Source of the DNA: Buxus sempervirens
Taxonomy: Eukaryota > Streptophyta > Magnoliopsida > Buxales > Buxaceae
NCBI GenBank assembly: GCA_947561395.2
Contig: OX387184.1
Location: 56,541,197 to 56,605,196, forward strand
Direction of reading: 5' to 3'
DNA length: 64,000 nt
Below the pieces are notes generated by a model that made no database searches, had not been told where the DNA came from, and saw nothing but the letters and a program-made list of their open reading frames with translations. Below, piece after piece: positions 10,966 to 22,600 of this stretch. How positions within the stretch are numbered: the stretch's first letter is position 1; each line of letters starts with the position of its first letter. The position numbers were made by a program, and so were the translations under genes.

Positions 10966-11814
10966 TCACATTGCAGGATTGTTGAAACTATAACGTACTT
11001 GGGGAGAGGAATAAAGAGTATTATGAAGAGTGGCTGATGAGGAGCTCTTCTTCTTAAAGAACAAGTCCCCCACAAGAGGAATAATAGGCTTCTTCTTCAT
11101 AATCTTTTGCTTCTTTTTGTCTCCAAAGTAATCTTCCTTGCCATGATCAAGGTTCAGTGCACGAGCTAGGGATTGTGATTTTTTTATACCCAATATTGAG
11201 TTCCTTGTGATATCTTCCTCAGTTATTCTATCTCCTTCATACCCTTCATACCTTCCAGATTGGACTACCAGAGCTCTACTCACCACAGCCTTTGCTGCAG
11301 CTGCTGCCTCTGCCTCAGCCATCTTAGACATGTTCTTGTGAAGCTCGGCGTTAAGCGAAGCCAACGCCACCTCCGTCTCCGACCCCCTTTCCTTCAGTAA
11401 CCTCAGCTCCAGCTTTGTTTCCTCCAACTCAGTCTGCAGTTTCTTCAGTGTATTCACCAAAGCAAGCTCATCATCCCTAGGTTGCTTCTGATCAGTAGTA
11501 CTGGATAACAAAGAAGGCTTTGACGACAATGATTGCCGCGGCGGCGATTTCCTCGCAGCTTCATGTTTGGTAATGGTGTGAGGCTTCTGGAAATAGATGT
11601 CTCCGGCCAAAATCCGGTCGCCAGATTTCCTCGCAGCTTCATGTTTGGTAATGGTGTGAGGCTTCTGGGAATAGATGTCTCCGGCCAAAATCCGGTCGCC
11701 GAAGATGGCAATGGCCTCCTTGACGGATCGAAAAGGGCGGGAATTGTCAACAATGCCGTAGTGAGTCTCAACAATTTCATCCTCACAAGGAGGAGGGGAT
11801 TGGGTTTCCTCCAT
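10966..11814 (-). CDS. WEB family (DUF827) coiled-coil protein
   Basis: A single uninterrupted 282-codon frame. Residues 26-37 read RPFRSVKEAIAI, the N-terminal signature of the small WEB/PMI2-related plant proteins, whose characterised members (WEB1, PMI2) act in light-driven chloroplast movement. Residues 116-180 form a heptad-rich coiled coil (ELALVNTLKKLQTELEETKL, then an Ala-rich AEAEAAAAAKAVVSRAL). The C-terminal part is basic and Ser/Lys-rich. Residues 39-64 and 65-90 are a perfect-length duplication of 26 residues (GDRILAGDIY[S/F]QKPHT...), from a 78-bp tandem repeat. The start ATG at 11814 precedes METQ-type acidic sequence and is the first Met. The helicase gene starts 3.1 kb away on the opposite strand. 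Membership in the family is inferred from the signature and coiled coil. The exact orthologue is not known, and neither is the role of this copy. Confidence 0.75.
   Translation of the reverse strand: MEETQSPPPCEDEIVETHYGIVDNSRPFRSVKEAIAIFGDRILAGDIYSQKPHTITKHEAARKSGDRILAGDIYFQKPHTITKHEAARKSPPRQSLSSKPSLLSSTTDQKQPRDDELALVNTLKKLQTELEETKLELRLLKERGSETEVALASLNAELHKNMSKMAEAEAAAAAKAVVSRALVVQSGRYEGYEGDRITEEDITRNSILGIKKSQSLARALNLDHGKEDYFGDKKKQKIMKKKPIIPLVGDLFFKKKSSSSATLHNTLYSSPQVRYSFNNPAM
11547..11702. repeat. 78-bp tandem duplication within the WEB-family gene
   Basis: Copies at 11547-11624 and 11625-11702 abut exactly. They differ at about one base (ctggaaatag versus ctgggaatag), which makes Phe versus Ser. 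The length is divisible by three, so the frame is kept. Confidence 0.95.
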
Positions 11815-12460
11815 GAGTTTTTTGAGGTGTTGTATGGTGGTGGTAATAATGAGAACCTTGAACGAGGAAGAAGTGAATTTGATGATGGGGAGGTTTGGGT
11901 TTTCTTTGCTTCTACTTCAAAGATTATTCAAGAGAGATAGGACATGTGCATACAAAGAAGAGAAAGAGAGAGGTGGGAGAAGATGCTGGTGGAAGACTGT
12001 TGATTGAAGGTGAAGGGATATCAAAAGTTGATAGAGGAGTTGGGAAGAAGATGGGTCACCTAATAGATACAAGGCTTACGTGTGCATGATGCATTGTTTT
12101 CAAAACTCCGAATTACCGCAAGATAACCCGGCAGTCACTTCGGGTCAGTTTTGAACCTGAAGGACAGAATCAGGTAGACAATTAATCAAACAGAGGATAG
12201 TTTTGTCGTTTTATTTTAATTACTTGGCCAAAATATGCAACTCACTGGTCAACTGGTAAACTGAAATTAGGTTACAATGGGACCAATCTAGGTTCTAAGG
12301 TGGCCCACATTAGGACATATTTCGTTGTTGTCAATCATGGCTCATTCCATTTTTGCTAGCAGAGAGAGAACATGCCATGCACATTCTGACATGGATGGCT
12401 ATATCAGTTTTATGTCTAGATTTCGGTTAATACAACTGTAAAAGGTGCTCGTCTGTAGCC
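11815..12460. other. WEB gene 5' flank / intergenic
   Basis: This stretch lies upstream of the WEB-family start codon and should hold its promoter and 5' UTR. There is a CT/GA-rich stretch at 11930-11975. The open frames on the + strand here are antisense or unsupported. No defined regulatory site could be assigned. Confidence 0.35.
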
Positions 12461-12509
12461 TCTCAGTGATTGTTGATCGACAAGCCATGTCGACCGCCAA
12501 TCACTGAGA
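12461..12509. repeat. Strong 49-nt hairpin in intergenic DNA
   Basis: tctcagtgattg (12461-12472) pairs perfectly with caatcactgaga (12498-12509), and tcgaca (12477-12482) pairs with tgtcga (12488-12493). A symmetric 4x4 internal loop and a 5-nt apical loop separate the stems. No poly-T follows on either side that would suggest a simple terminator, and no gene was recognised next to it. Confidence 0.7.
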
Positions 12510-13170
12510 AGCATCGAAGGAGAAATTTTATGGGCTCGTCCGTAAATGATTTTAATCCTTCTTAACCATTTATCAACAATTATTTTGAAAATTTACTTTG
12601 AAAAGTTTTAACTAAAGCATATATTTTACATTGTCAATTTGATTATTGGAAATGCAAGTGATTCGAACAATCTCAATGAAAACGTTTGGCATGATCTTCC
12701 ATAGTGTAGATTAGGGAATTATTACATAGTTTTTCAATGTCCAATAATTATGATCAATAATTTCGTTTTACTATGGAAATATATAGCTTGTTGAGATGAC
12801 TATACCTATCTATTATAAGACTAATCTTAAAGGTTGTTGCATTTGTATCTATTGCGGTCCAAGAATCATATATTTTGCTCACATATCTAACTCAACAGGG
12901 TTAATTTTCATTCCTAAAAATATTATAAATAGGATAATGCATTGATAACATATAAACATATAAAATGGGAATATGATTGAAATATAAAAAGCATTATATT
13001 ATATAAACTAGTTGTTTTACCTAATTTATAATGGCTTTTACTATTAAATTGTTAAATTTATTGTTATTGCTATAAGCTTTAATTATCCTAAACTTATTCC
13101 TATATCTTTATTTGATATTATCTTCCAATTAATAAAAAATCATCTATTTCAGAAAATTAATTTCACTTAA
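12510..13170. other. AT-rich intergenic DNA, nothing recognised
   Basis: The WEB-helicase intergenic sequence here shows no coding signal and no repeat that could be classified. Confidence 0.3.
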
Positions 13171-13490
13171 AGTGGAAATTGGTTTTTAGTAATGCTTGCT
13201 TAAAATAACCCATGTTCAGTTACCTAATTCTTGGTAATTGGAAAGCAGTGTTATTTTTATAATAACTGAGAACGATATCATTTTATTGTTCATGGAGGAG
13301 TTTTTCTAATTCATTTCTTAACCTGATTAAAAGATAATAATGAGGGAATTTTGGAAGACACATATTTTGTACATATTAAAATGACACTCATTCGCAATTA
13401 TTTTAAAAAGTATCACTGCTTTCAAATTACAAAGAATTAGGTGACTTAAACGGGATTATATTTTTAGAAAATCACTAAAACCAATTACCC
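13171..13490. mobile_element. Foldback MITE, family A copy 1
   Basis: The two ends are long inverted repeats of about 105 bp. The left reads aaattggtttttagtaatgc ... ctaattcttggtaattggaa agcagtg. The right, in reverse complement, reads taattggttttagtgat ... ctaattctttgtaatttgaa agcagtg. The centre (about 13290-13380) is unique AT-rich DNA. There is no transposase. The same ends make up the element at 48007-48362, so this is a family. The superfamily could not be assigned. Confidence 0.75.
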
Positions 13491-13529
13491 ATAAATTTAT
13501 CACGTGCTTAATCATATAAATTCTTCAAT

Positions 13530-13985
13530 AAAAGATATTGATGTGGGGAAAGAAGGGCCATCGGATAAAGTCTTCATATAAATTCTTCAATGAACGACTT
13601 TATAAAGTCATATAAATTAATGCTTTGTTAACAGGAATAAATTATCTTAATGTGGGGCTCAAAAGAGCCATTGGAAAAAAAAAGGGATGTCCACGTGGAG
13701 GAGAGAGAATGTGGTTTTAGTTAAAGATAGTTATGAGTTTCTATGACTCTGAAAAGATAAAGATTAATCATATTATTTGAATTTAGTTAAAGATAAAATT
13801 GGGAAAAAAGGTCATATCAACGTGGAGGTAATATATATATATTTTAAGAAATTTTTTATTTTAAATAAATTATTTTGACGTGGGGCCCAAAAAGGCCATT
13901 GGAGAAAGAAGAGGATGTTCAAGTGGAGGAGAGAGAGTATGGGGTTTGAAGACTTTGTTTATATATATATATATATATATAAAAG
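13530..13985. repeat. Three dispersed copies of a gtgggg...gccat...gg motif, plus (AT)n
   Basis: The motif gatgtggggaaagaagggcc at 13540, a related tgtggggctcaaaagagcc at 13651, and cgtggggcccaaaaaggcc at 13879 are each followed by att/atcgg and, in the last two, by g-a-rich 'gtggaggagagaga' sequence. They look like diverged repeats of one unit. A (TA)n run lies at 13961-13980. Confidence 0.45.
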
Positions 13986-14217
13986 TCTTCTCTCAATGTA
14001 CTTATGTTTGCCAATTTCATGATAACGGTACGCTTTACTTCGTAACTTGTATATTATAGTGAGTGAGCTCTTTGGGCTCGGGGTTTAAAATTGAGAGAAG
14101 ACTTTTGGAAACCTTGGCATTCGAGCTTGGAGATCTTCTAGGTAAATTTTCTTACTCCAAGCCCTAAGTCTCTATTCTTACCTTTTTTGGCTACGGCTTT
14201 CATTTCATGGTCTTATA

Positions 14218-14770
14218 GGTTGTGTTTGGAGCCTTGGATTTGGAGAGAAAAGAAAAAAAAACTAAAAAAGAAGAGAAAAGAAAAAAAAAAATATTGATTT
14301 TCTTTCTTTTTTTGATGTTTGGATGAGATGAGAAATGAGAAGAAAAAAAAATATTTTAGTAAGATGATAGGTTGGGGTGGTAGACTGTGATGGCAGGCTA
14401 CAGCGGGTGGTGGTGGTGTTGGCGAGTGATAGTGGTGGTGGTGGCGGCTGGAGGGTGGTGGTGGCGGTTAGTGGTGGTGGTGGTGGTTGGCAATGGTGGG
14501 CAGTGGTGATGATGGGTGGTGGTGGCGGTGATGGTGGGTGGTGAGTGGTGGGTTGTGGTGGTGTTGGTCTTGTTGGATGGTACTAGTGGTGGGTGGGTGG
14601 TATGAATAATGATAAGTGATGGTCATTTTTCTTTTTTTTCAAAATTCCTATCTTTTTGGAGAGAAAAATTTTTACATTAAAGAGAAAGATGAAGAGAAAA
14701 TCTCATTTTCTTTCCTTTAAACCAAGGAAGAGAAATCTTTTCTCCCCAAATATAGGTTCCAAACACAGCC
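14218..14770. mobile_element. MITE with 'ggttgtgtttgg' terminal inverted repeats, just upstream of the helicase
   Basis: The left end ggttgtgtttggagcc (14218) and the right end, whose reverse complement is ggctgtgtttggaacc (14770), form a TIR of about 35 bp that continues as atttgg-ggagaaaag on both sides. The flanking trinucleotide ata (14215-14217 and 14771-14773) is a probable target-site duplication, in keeping with PIF/Harbinger-like short elements. The interior at 14390-14605 is almost entirely GGT-rich simple sequence. It ends about 170 bp before the helicase ATG and so may overlap promoter or 5' UTR. Confidence 0.7.
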
Positions 14771-14938
14771 ATAGTCGTATAAGAAACTCGTCATTCGTTA
14801 ATGGTTCGTGATTCTTCCGGTTCGATCAGCTTGTCTTGGCCGGTTCTGGCCAAAGTCTAAATGCTTTTAGTTTCTTCTGCCTCATTTACCGACTCAGTGC
14901 AGCCGAAGTAAAATCAATACGACCGTTGTCGCCGGAAA

Positions 14939-16592
14939 ATGGCGCCGAAGAAGAAGCAGCAGAAGCAGAAAGGATCGTCGTCTTCTTCTTCATCGAAAAG
15001 CAAATCTCAGTCATCGTCCGCTCCTAAACTCCAAATATCCGCGGAGAACGAGCAGCGACTCCGCCGCCTCTTGCTCAACTCTGGCAGATCGACGCCTTCT
15101 TCCTCTGTTGCTCCCGCCGATGAAGTCGTCCCCAAGGCTCAGAAGGCGAAAAGGCTCCGAGCCGTCTATGAAAAGCTCTCTTGCGAAGGATTCACCGCTG
15201 ATCAGATCGAACGTGCTCTTTCCGCTCTCAACGTAACATCGGCTTTTTCGTTTTCTAATCAATTCAGTTTGATTATTGACTTCTTCTCTTCTTCTTTTTT
15301 TTCACTTCGTAATCAGTGGCAGGCAATGACCTGTTAGTGTAGTTTATTTTAGTTTTCTTGTATCTTTGTTAATATTTTCTCGTGCATCTGCAATTTTGAT
15401 TGTTTTTGTGCAGGAATTGAAGACTTAAGATTCTATACTAAATGATATTTTATGATCGTGTTTTCAATTGATGCTGTTTGATGTGTTTAAATTGAATAGG
15501 ATAGTGCAAGATCATGATTATGTTTTGAATTGCTGCTGTTTGATGTGTTTTAATTGAATAGGAGAGTGCTACATTTGAGTCTGCTCTTGACTGGTTATGT
15601 TTAAATCTTCCGGGGAATGAACTTCCTTTAAAGTTTTCAAGTGGGACTTCTATGCATCACAATACAGGTAGTATCATATTTGCAGCGGGTTTAATGGTTT
15701 TCTTTTGTAACTATTACTTATTTGCTTGTTTTGGCAGGCTCTGTTAATATCATATCAACTGCTCGGGAGGATTGGGCTCCTTTGCCGCAAGAACTGAATG
15801 AAATAAAGGAACAGACACCTGGTACTTCTGTTAAAGTCAAAGGGCAACACAATGATGACAATTGGGACTCACTTCGACGGTCCCAAGCAGATTGGATCCG
15901 GCAGTATGTGGAGCAACAGCAGGTACTTTTGAATGTTTTGGCAAACTTACCTCATGCATGCCTGATTATTTCTAGTGGTTTCTATAGGATTCGAACATTA
16001 AAATGCTCTGGGAAAATCTTGTCAAACAAGACCATCCCACCTTCTTTTCCAAATGGTAGTGCTATTGATAGATAGTGCTGAAGCATGACTAGTTCGTCTG
16101 TCAGCCTTGGACACATAGAAATATTGAAGTTAGGATTTATCTGAGGAATAAGAAGAAAATCAAGCTACAAGGGTTAGACCCTACTATATTCCTTGTTCTG
16201 CATTCGCAACCATGAAATTTTGTGCTATGGCAAAATATGGCTTACCTAATATTTATTGTTATCCCTTTGTTTTTCCATCATCCTTATTGTCCATATTTCC
16301 TGGTGTTGACTTTCTGATTAAATTTTTTTCTTTTTGAAATTGAAAATTGAAAGTAGTGTAATTTTTAAGGACTTTATATTCCTTACCGAACTTGCATTTT
16401 TCCCATTTGCTAATGTCTGAAAGAAGAACTGGTTAGCATTCCAAATTGCAATTTTTAAGTATTCTTTTGAATTTTAGATCCTAAATAATCTGGTTAGTAT
16501 GATTCATGGGAATTTACAATATTATCCCTGCATTTATTAACTTGGGTGCTTCGCCTTTTTTCTTTTGGTTGGGGGTGTGTTGTTCTTTTTTT

Positions 16593-16626
<34 letters not shown>

Positions 16627-19600
16627 GTGTGTTGTTGTGTTTTGGTTAACGCTGGTGAAGGAAATGACATTTTCAAAGGTGAATCACCTCTGAAAATGTG
16701 AATAATATCCCTGCATGGGAATTTGCGATAAGGATAAAACTCCATACATTGATAGCTTAGAGAATATACTGAAAATATTCGGGATTCATATATAGGAAGC
16801 CGGGATACTCTATAGCTAAGATCACATGGATATCGAGTGCCTTTCCTGGGTGACAGCCAGATAATTTTTGGCCTACCGGCATGAGTCTCACTTTAGTATT
16901 TCTATGTTGTACCTAGGGGACGCAAAAATAGACCAATAGGTCAGATAATAATAAACCTATTGCCTGATTAGGATTTAACATATATCACAATAGGATATCC
17001 ACCAGGATGAAACTCAACAATTATCGTATACCTAATACATACATACGTATGTAATTTTTGTTGTAGAATAAAATGTCCCATAACAAAGCAGAATCCTTGA
17101 CACTTTACGGAATTAATTACCAAACGGAATATATAAGGAGATTGCTTATATCAAGGGACTTAGACAATGTACAAAAGTGCAGTGGCTATGATAGATTCAA
17201 ATCTTGTTCTTTCCAAAATGTGGACAATTCAATGCTTGTATGTAATATTCTGCAATGTCTATAGTTTCAAAAGATAATGCAGATATTGGCTTAGGAAACC
17301 TTTGTTGCATAAGCACAAAATCAAAATATATTTCTTTTTTTCTATGTTACCCAAAATTGTTTGTTTGCAGTCATTATTCAAAAGTTTCTAGAGTCTTTTA
17401 TACTTGTAAAACATATCAAAATTTCATTTTATGTTATCAAAAACTTTTGTAGGAACAAAACCAGAGAGATAAGTATCCCATGACTCCAAAAATATATTTA
17501 TTTTAAATACAGTATCTAAAATTCATACCCAATCAGTTGCTGTAATGGCAGAAACATAACATAAAGCTTTCCAAATACATCTCTTTATAAAACCAAAGTT
17601 GTACAAAATAGGTAACCCAAGTTTTTCAGGTTACAATCTTACTTAACAGTTGCCTGAAAATAATTGTTTAAAATCAATCATGTATTTGCAGAAAATACAT
17701 TTCTGAAAACAATCATTTGTTTCATAATTCTGGAAAAGATTAGCACTTACTGTAGCTATGCAATTATGTTGCCTCAGTATGAACAAATTAACGCAACAAT
17801 ACAACTCATTTCAGATAGATATCTGTCATCCTAAAACAGACAATAATAAACAACTGTAACCTATCCTTCAAAATCATGATATTCCAAATAAGGGAAACAT
17901 CCTTCTCCATTACTAGAACATGATTATTACTTAACCGAAGAAACACTGTCTTTGATCACAAACCCCTGGTTATCACTAAAAAGAAAAAAACATCACATAC
18001 TTGGAGAAGATTATTACTTACCTGAACAAGCACATTTTCTATAGTTCTCTTTCCCTTTTTTTTTCCACACTCTACTGCTCTTTTTGTTCTCCCCTAGCTC
18101 CTTCTTCAGCCATAGTCCTAATTCTGTTGACGGACTCTCTTAAAAACTTTATTCCCCTATTTTATTATACTACATTAAGTTTATTTATTTATTTTTTAAT
18201 AATCCATTCCCTGGTTTAAGGACTTAAACTCACTTTTTTTTAATGAATAAATGAATATTGTATTAAATTAAAAGAAAGAATGTACATGATCGGGGTGGAC
18301 ACGCGGGACATAGCCGCACATCTGAACCATCACCTGAACTCAAGAAGGACCAAAGAACATCCCAATATGACAATCATAATCTGATAATCACAATACACCT
18401 GTGAACAATCTAGATATATACCTAAGACACAACTCTCCCTAAGCCCTGTAGCAACTCTACCAGCTCCCTTGATGGAGGCCAAATCTGTAACTCATCGCTA
18501 GAGGTCCTGAGCTTGGTGAGCTGATCTTCAACTGGATTCACGTCTCTAGGAACATGATTGAATGAGACATTCAATTCATGTGCCAAGTATCTTGCCCGTC
18601 TAATGAGCCAAGAGCCAATGTCATCACAGGACATCCATATGATAATAGTGGTTGAATCCCCTTCCATAACTAGCTCTGTGATACCTAGCAGCCTAGCTTC
18701 ACTGAGTCTTGCTAGAAGAGCTAAAAGCTCTGTTCGAATAGCATCTGCAACCCCCACATGAATACTCCTCCAATGCCTGAAGGTTCTGAGATACAGAAGG
18801 AACATCGGTCAATATTGACCTTCAAGGTTCCTTTCATCAGCACTGTCCACCTAGGTGCTCCTCCCTACTGATTAGTGATGATAGGCAACAAACTGACCAC
18901 TCTCTCCCCATCTCTGAGCTGCTGATGCCCCGGAACTCTGGTCGAATGGAAACCCACGATGCAACAGAAGCCATAATAGTCTCAAGCATTTGCGTCCAGG
19001 ACAAGCGCTTGTCCTTAAATATCCTTTGATTTCTTTCCAGCCAAATGTGATACACTGTGGCATGAAATTACAGCCCTCAGGGACTTAAACTCACTAAATT
19101 CATTTAATATTATGCTAATCTACTGCCACCTGCCCCTGCATGTGTTATTTCCATAATTCACCAGCTCCTTTAAGCTAATTTGTTGCCACTTGCCCTCCAT
19201 GTGCCATCACTAAAAGTCAGCAGCAGCTTCTCTTACTTTAGTGCTTAAGAAAACTCCAGGTTTAAGCAATATAATAGGATTAGGTGCTTGCTCACCCATG
19301 CAAAAATGTTATATCAGCCAATCATAATTTACCTTACTAATTACTTATAACTAAACATTATTAATCTTTCCTTTTCCACTTTTGAATCAGCTAATTTATA
19401 CTTGATTAGAAAACAAATTAATCACAAAAGCCACTATCATGCTGTCTTAAGCCAAAAAATATAACTAAACCGTAACCACAAGCTTCTATCATCACATTTG
19501 CATTAACTAATTCTAAAAATAAAAGTGAATTCAGATAAGAAGTAGTTCATTACACTGTTTGTCCAGCTTTCTACAGAATTAAGAGCTTTAACGTGGAGGA

Positions 19601-22600
19601 CTTTGTGAAAAGGGCCCTGAATCAAAGCCAGACTCATTGCTTTTTCTATTTTCATGGCGGAGATTCGTTGGGCCTTGGACAGAAAGGTCGAGTGCTTTAC
19701 ACATCTTTTTTCCATTCCATAGTATGGCATGTCTGGTTAGACAGAAATAAGAGGATATTTGAGGACAGAAGTCCACATATGCAAAGGATTATTCAAGATA
19801 TCAGCATTACCATAGCTTCTTGGGTCTCGATCTTACCATAATTCATTGATGTTCTTATAGCAGACATTTTTTAGATGGCGGAAAGTGGTGTGATACTCCT
19901 TTCATTCTTCACCCGTGGTAGTAGTTGGATGGCTTCCTCCTCTAGCGGTACCATTAAATTGAATTTTGATGGTTGTTTGTGGGAAAACCTTGGGTCTGAG
20001 ATGAGGGGTAATTAGAGATGAAGTGGGCAGCATTATTATAGGATTTTTGGCCCTGATAGAAAGAAAACTCTATTAAGGCTGACCTGCTTGCATGCCCAAA
20101 AGGATTGGAGATTGCAAAAAGATTGATGTATTATATTGGTAGTGGAACTTATAAAAAAAAATTATATTGGTAGTGGAAGGAGATTGGGCTTCAATCATAA
20201 AATGGATACTAAGAAGGCCCAAGATTCATGGAGATGGTCACATTTGATCCTCAAGGACAGGTCTTTGGCTCTTGAAATGAATGTCCAAGATCTGCCTATT
20301 TTCTAACAGACCTTCTAGCTAAGAGGGGGGCTGGTAGAACTGAGTTGTTTTTTGGAGTGCCCCATGAGAGTGTGCTTGTTTAGTTTGGTATCTTCCCTAT
20401 TCTGTATTTCTCTCTTCTGTGACTTCTATCCTTGCTTTGTTTCTGCTTTTGTTATTTTCTCTCCTATAGTTTCTGTATTCGGGCTGTTTTGGACGGAGGG
20501 GTGTCTCTCTTTGTTTGTTTGTTTTGTCTCTTTTATTTGTTTCTGCTGTTATGATCCTTTTTGATCAGTTCGTGTACTGTTGTTTACTTCTCTTCTGTTC
20601 CTGCTGTTCTGCTCCTTCATGAGCAGCCCTTGTAATATCATTTACTTATGAAAGAAATTTTTACTCTAGTGATAAAAAAAAAAAAAAAAATCAAAACCAT
20701 TGTCTAGAAGAGGTTTTTGCTGAAAATCATACAAAAGGAAGCTCTTTTACACAATTTTAGGCGAACATGATATTTTTGCATACTCCCTATTTCCCTCCTC
20801 TCGTCCACACTCCCTTTTTTTCCCCTTTCACTGATTAGTAAAGGGTTATGTTTGTATTACTATATTGTGTAAAAAAGGAACAAAGATCTATGAACATGAA
20901 GGGTATACATTGGATCAACAAAGCCGTGCTAGACCAAACCCAACCATGGCTTTACAAGAATTTTGTTAACTGCCCCCCCCAACCCAAAAAATTCTGAAAA
21001 CAGGGAATCCTTGGAACTGGAATGATTCAAGCGTAGGAATGGAACAAGGTTATGGTTCTATTTGTAATAGCATCCACTTTCTATGCTTTGAATGACCAGA
21101 TCACTGGTGACTAATAGATGTGCCATTGATTCCTCCTTGTATAGCGCACATATATTAGGGTTAGTCTGGCCTTTACTAGTCAAACGATCAATTTTGAGTG
21201 TCATATCAAGTGAGGCAGTGCGTAGGGGATAAAAAAGGCCACCTTACATGGAGCAGGTGGTTTCTAGATGAGCTTGGAAGGGATAGAATCTACACATTTT
21301 AGTTTGATAGAGATATAGAAGAAGCTGACTGTTTCCTGAATTGCATAAATTCCATTTCTTCAAGCCACATCTTACCTGTCCTTTCACAGATTCGATATTC
21401 AAAAGGTAGGTAGGCATGCAACCAAATTGTTGGACAAAAAGTGGATAGTGAACTTTTTGTAGTACTACTGAAGAAGCACCTCTTGTTTTGAGTAATCGGG
21501 CTTCTTGAAAAGGAAATTTTTTTAGAAGCATGATTTAGGATAACCTTTCGTTAATTGATAGTTATGATTGATTATTTTCCATCACGGTCTATAATTTTCT
21601 GGTAACTTCCTTCGAAATTTTCTATTCTTACATATCTGTTTGGCAACCTTGTATATGTTTATTTTAGAAGTTCCTACAACAAATATTTACAATGTTTTTT
21701 CAGCAATAATTATAATGTAAAACATGATGTGAAGGAAGTTACTAATGTCTTATTTGCAGGATGAGTTGGAATCTTGTGAAGATGATGTGATTGACAAGGG
21801 TTCCTCGGGAAAGGTACTTTTAGTTCTTTTTGTCTGTTTCAGAAACGAATTATTCATTTGAGTATAGTTGCTGATGTCCTCATATATTATACACCATGAT
21901 TACTTGGCTTGTATTTAAATCTTAAGTTCATAATTTCACAATAATAATGATATATTAAACATTCTAGAAACTGGCTTATAAATCTTTTAACATTTGTTCC
22001 TTTGGTGATAGCTGCATAGTCTTTCTACTTTATATAAGTGTTTGCAGTTTCGATGGCATGCCATCGAAAAATTGTTTTTTTTTTAAGTTGCGATGTGTTT
22101 CACGGCTGGAAATTCGTCGGTTTGCATTTTTGGCGATTTTTTGCAGCATGCCGAGCAAAACGTACGTAACAGGACGGCATGCTGACGAAATTTCGGTTCT
22201 TACCCTGGGTGGCAAATATAAGTAGGGGGCAAGATCCTTTGAAAAGAGAGGGGGGGGGGGGGGGGGTGCAAATTTTTTTTACGATTTTTTGTGACGTGCT
22301 GGAGCTGGAAAAATAGGGCGGTGTGCCGATGAAATTTGACGAAATTTCCCCAAAATAAAAAAAACCTCCCAGCTTTTGTTTTTTTTGATTTTTCCAGCGT
22401 CCGTGTGCTGCTGAAATTTTGTTTTGTGCCCCTGGGCGGTACGCCCATCGGCACCGAAATGGTAAACCTTGCTTTATATGCTACTATGACTTCAATCGTA
22501 TGTTTTACTTTTCTGATAAATAAGGTTGACAATACCTTTTTCCCTTTTTGATTTTCTGATGCTGCTCAATTGCCTTTGGTTTTTTTATTCTTGTCTTTAG

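Noticed and set aside
11533..12089. Open frames on the + strand opposite the WEB-family gene
   Set aside because: They overlap the well-supported reverse-strand gene. Their protein repeats simply mirror the 78-bp duplication, and no family is recognisable.
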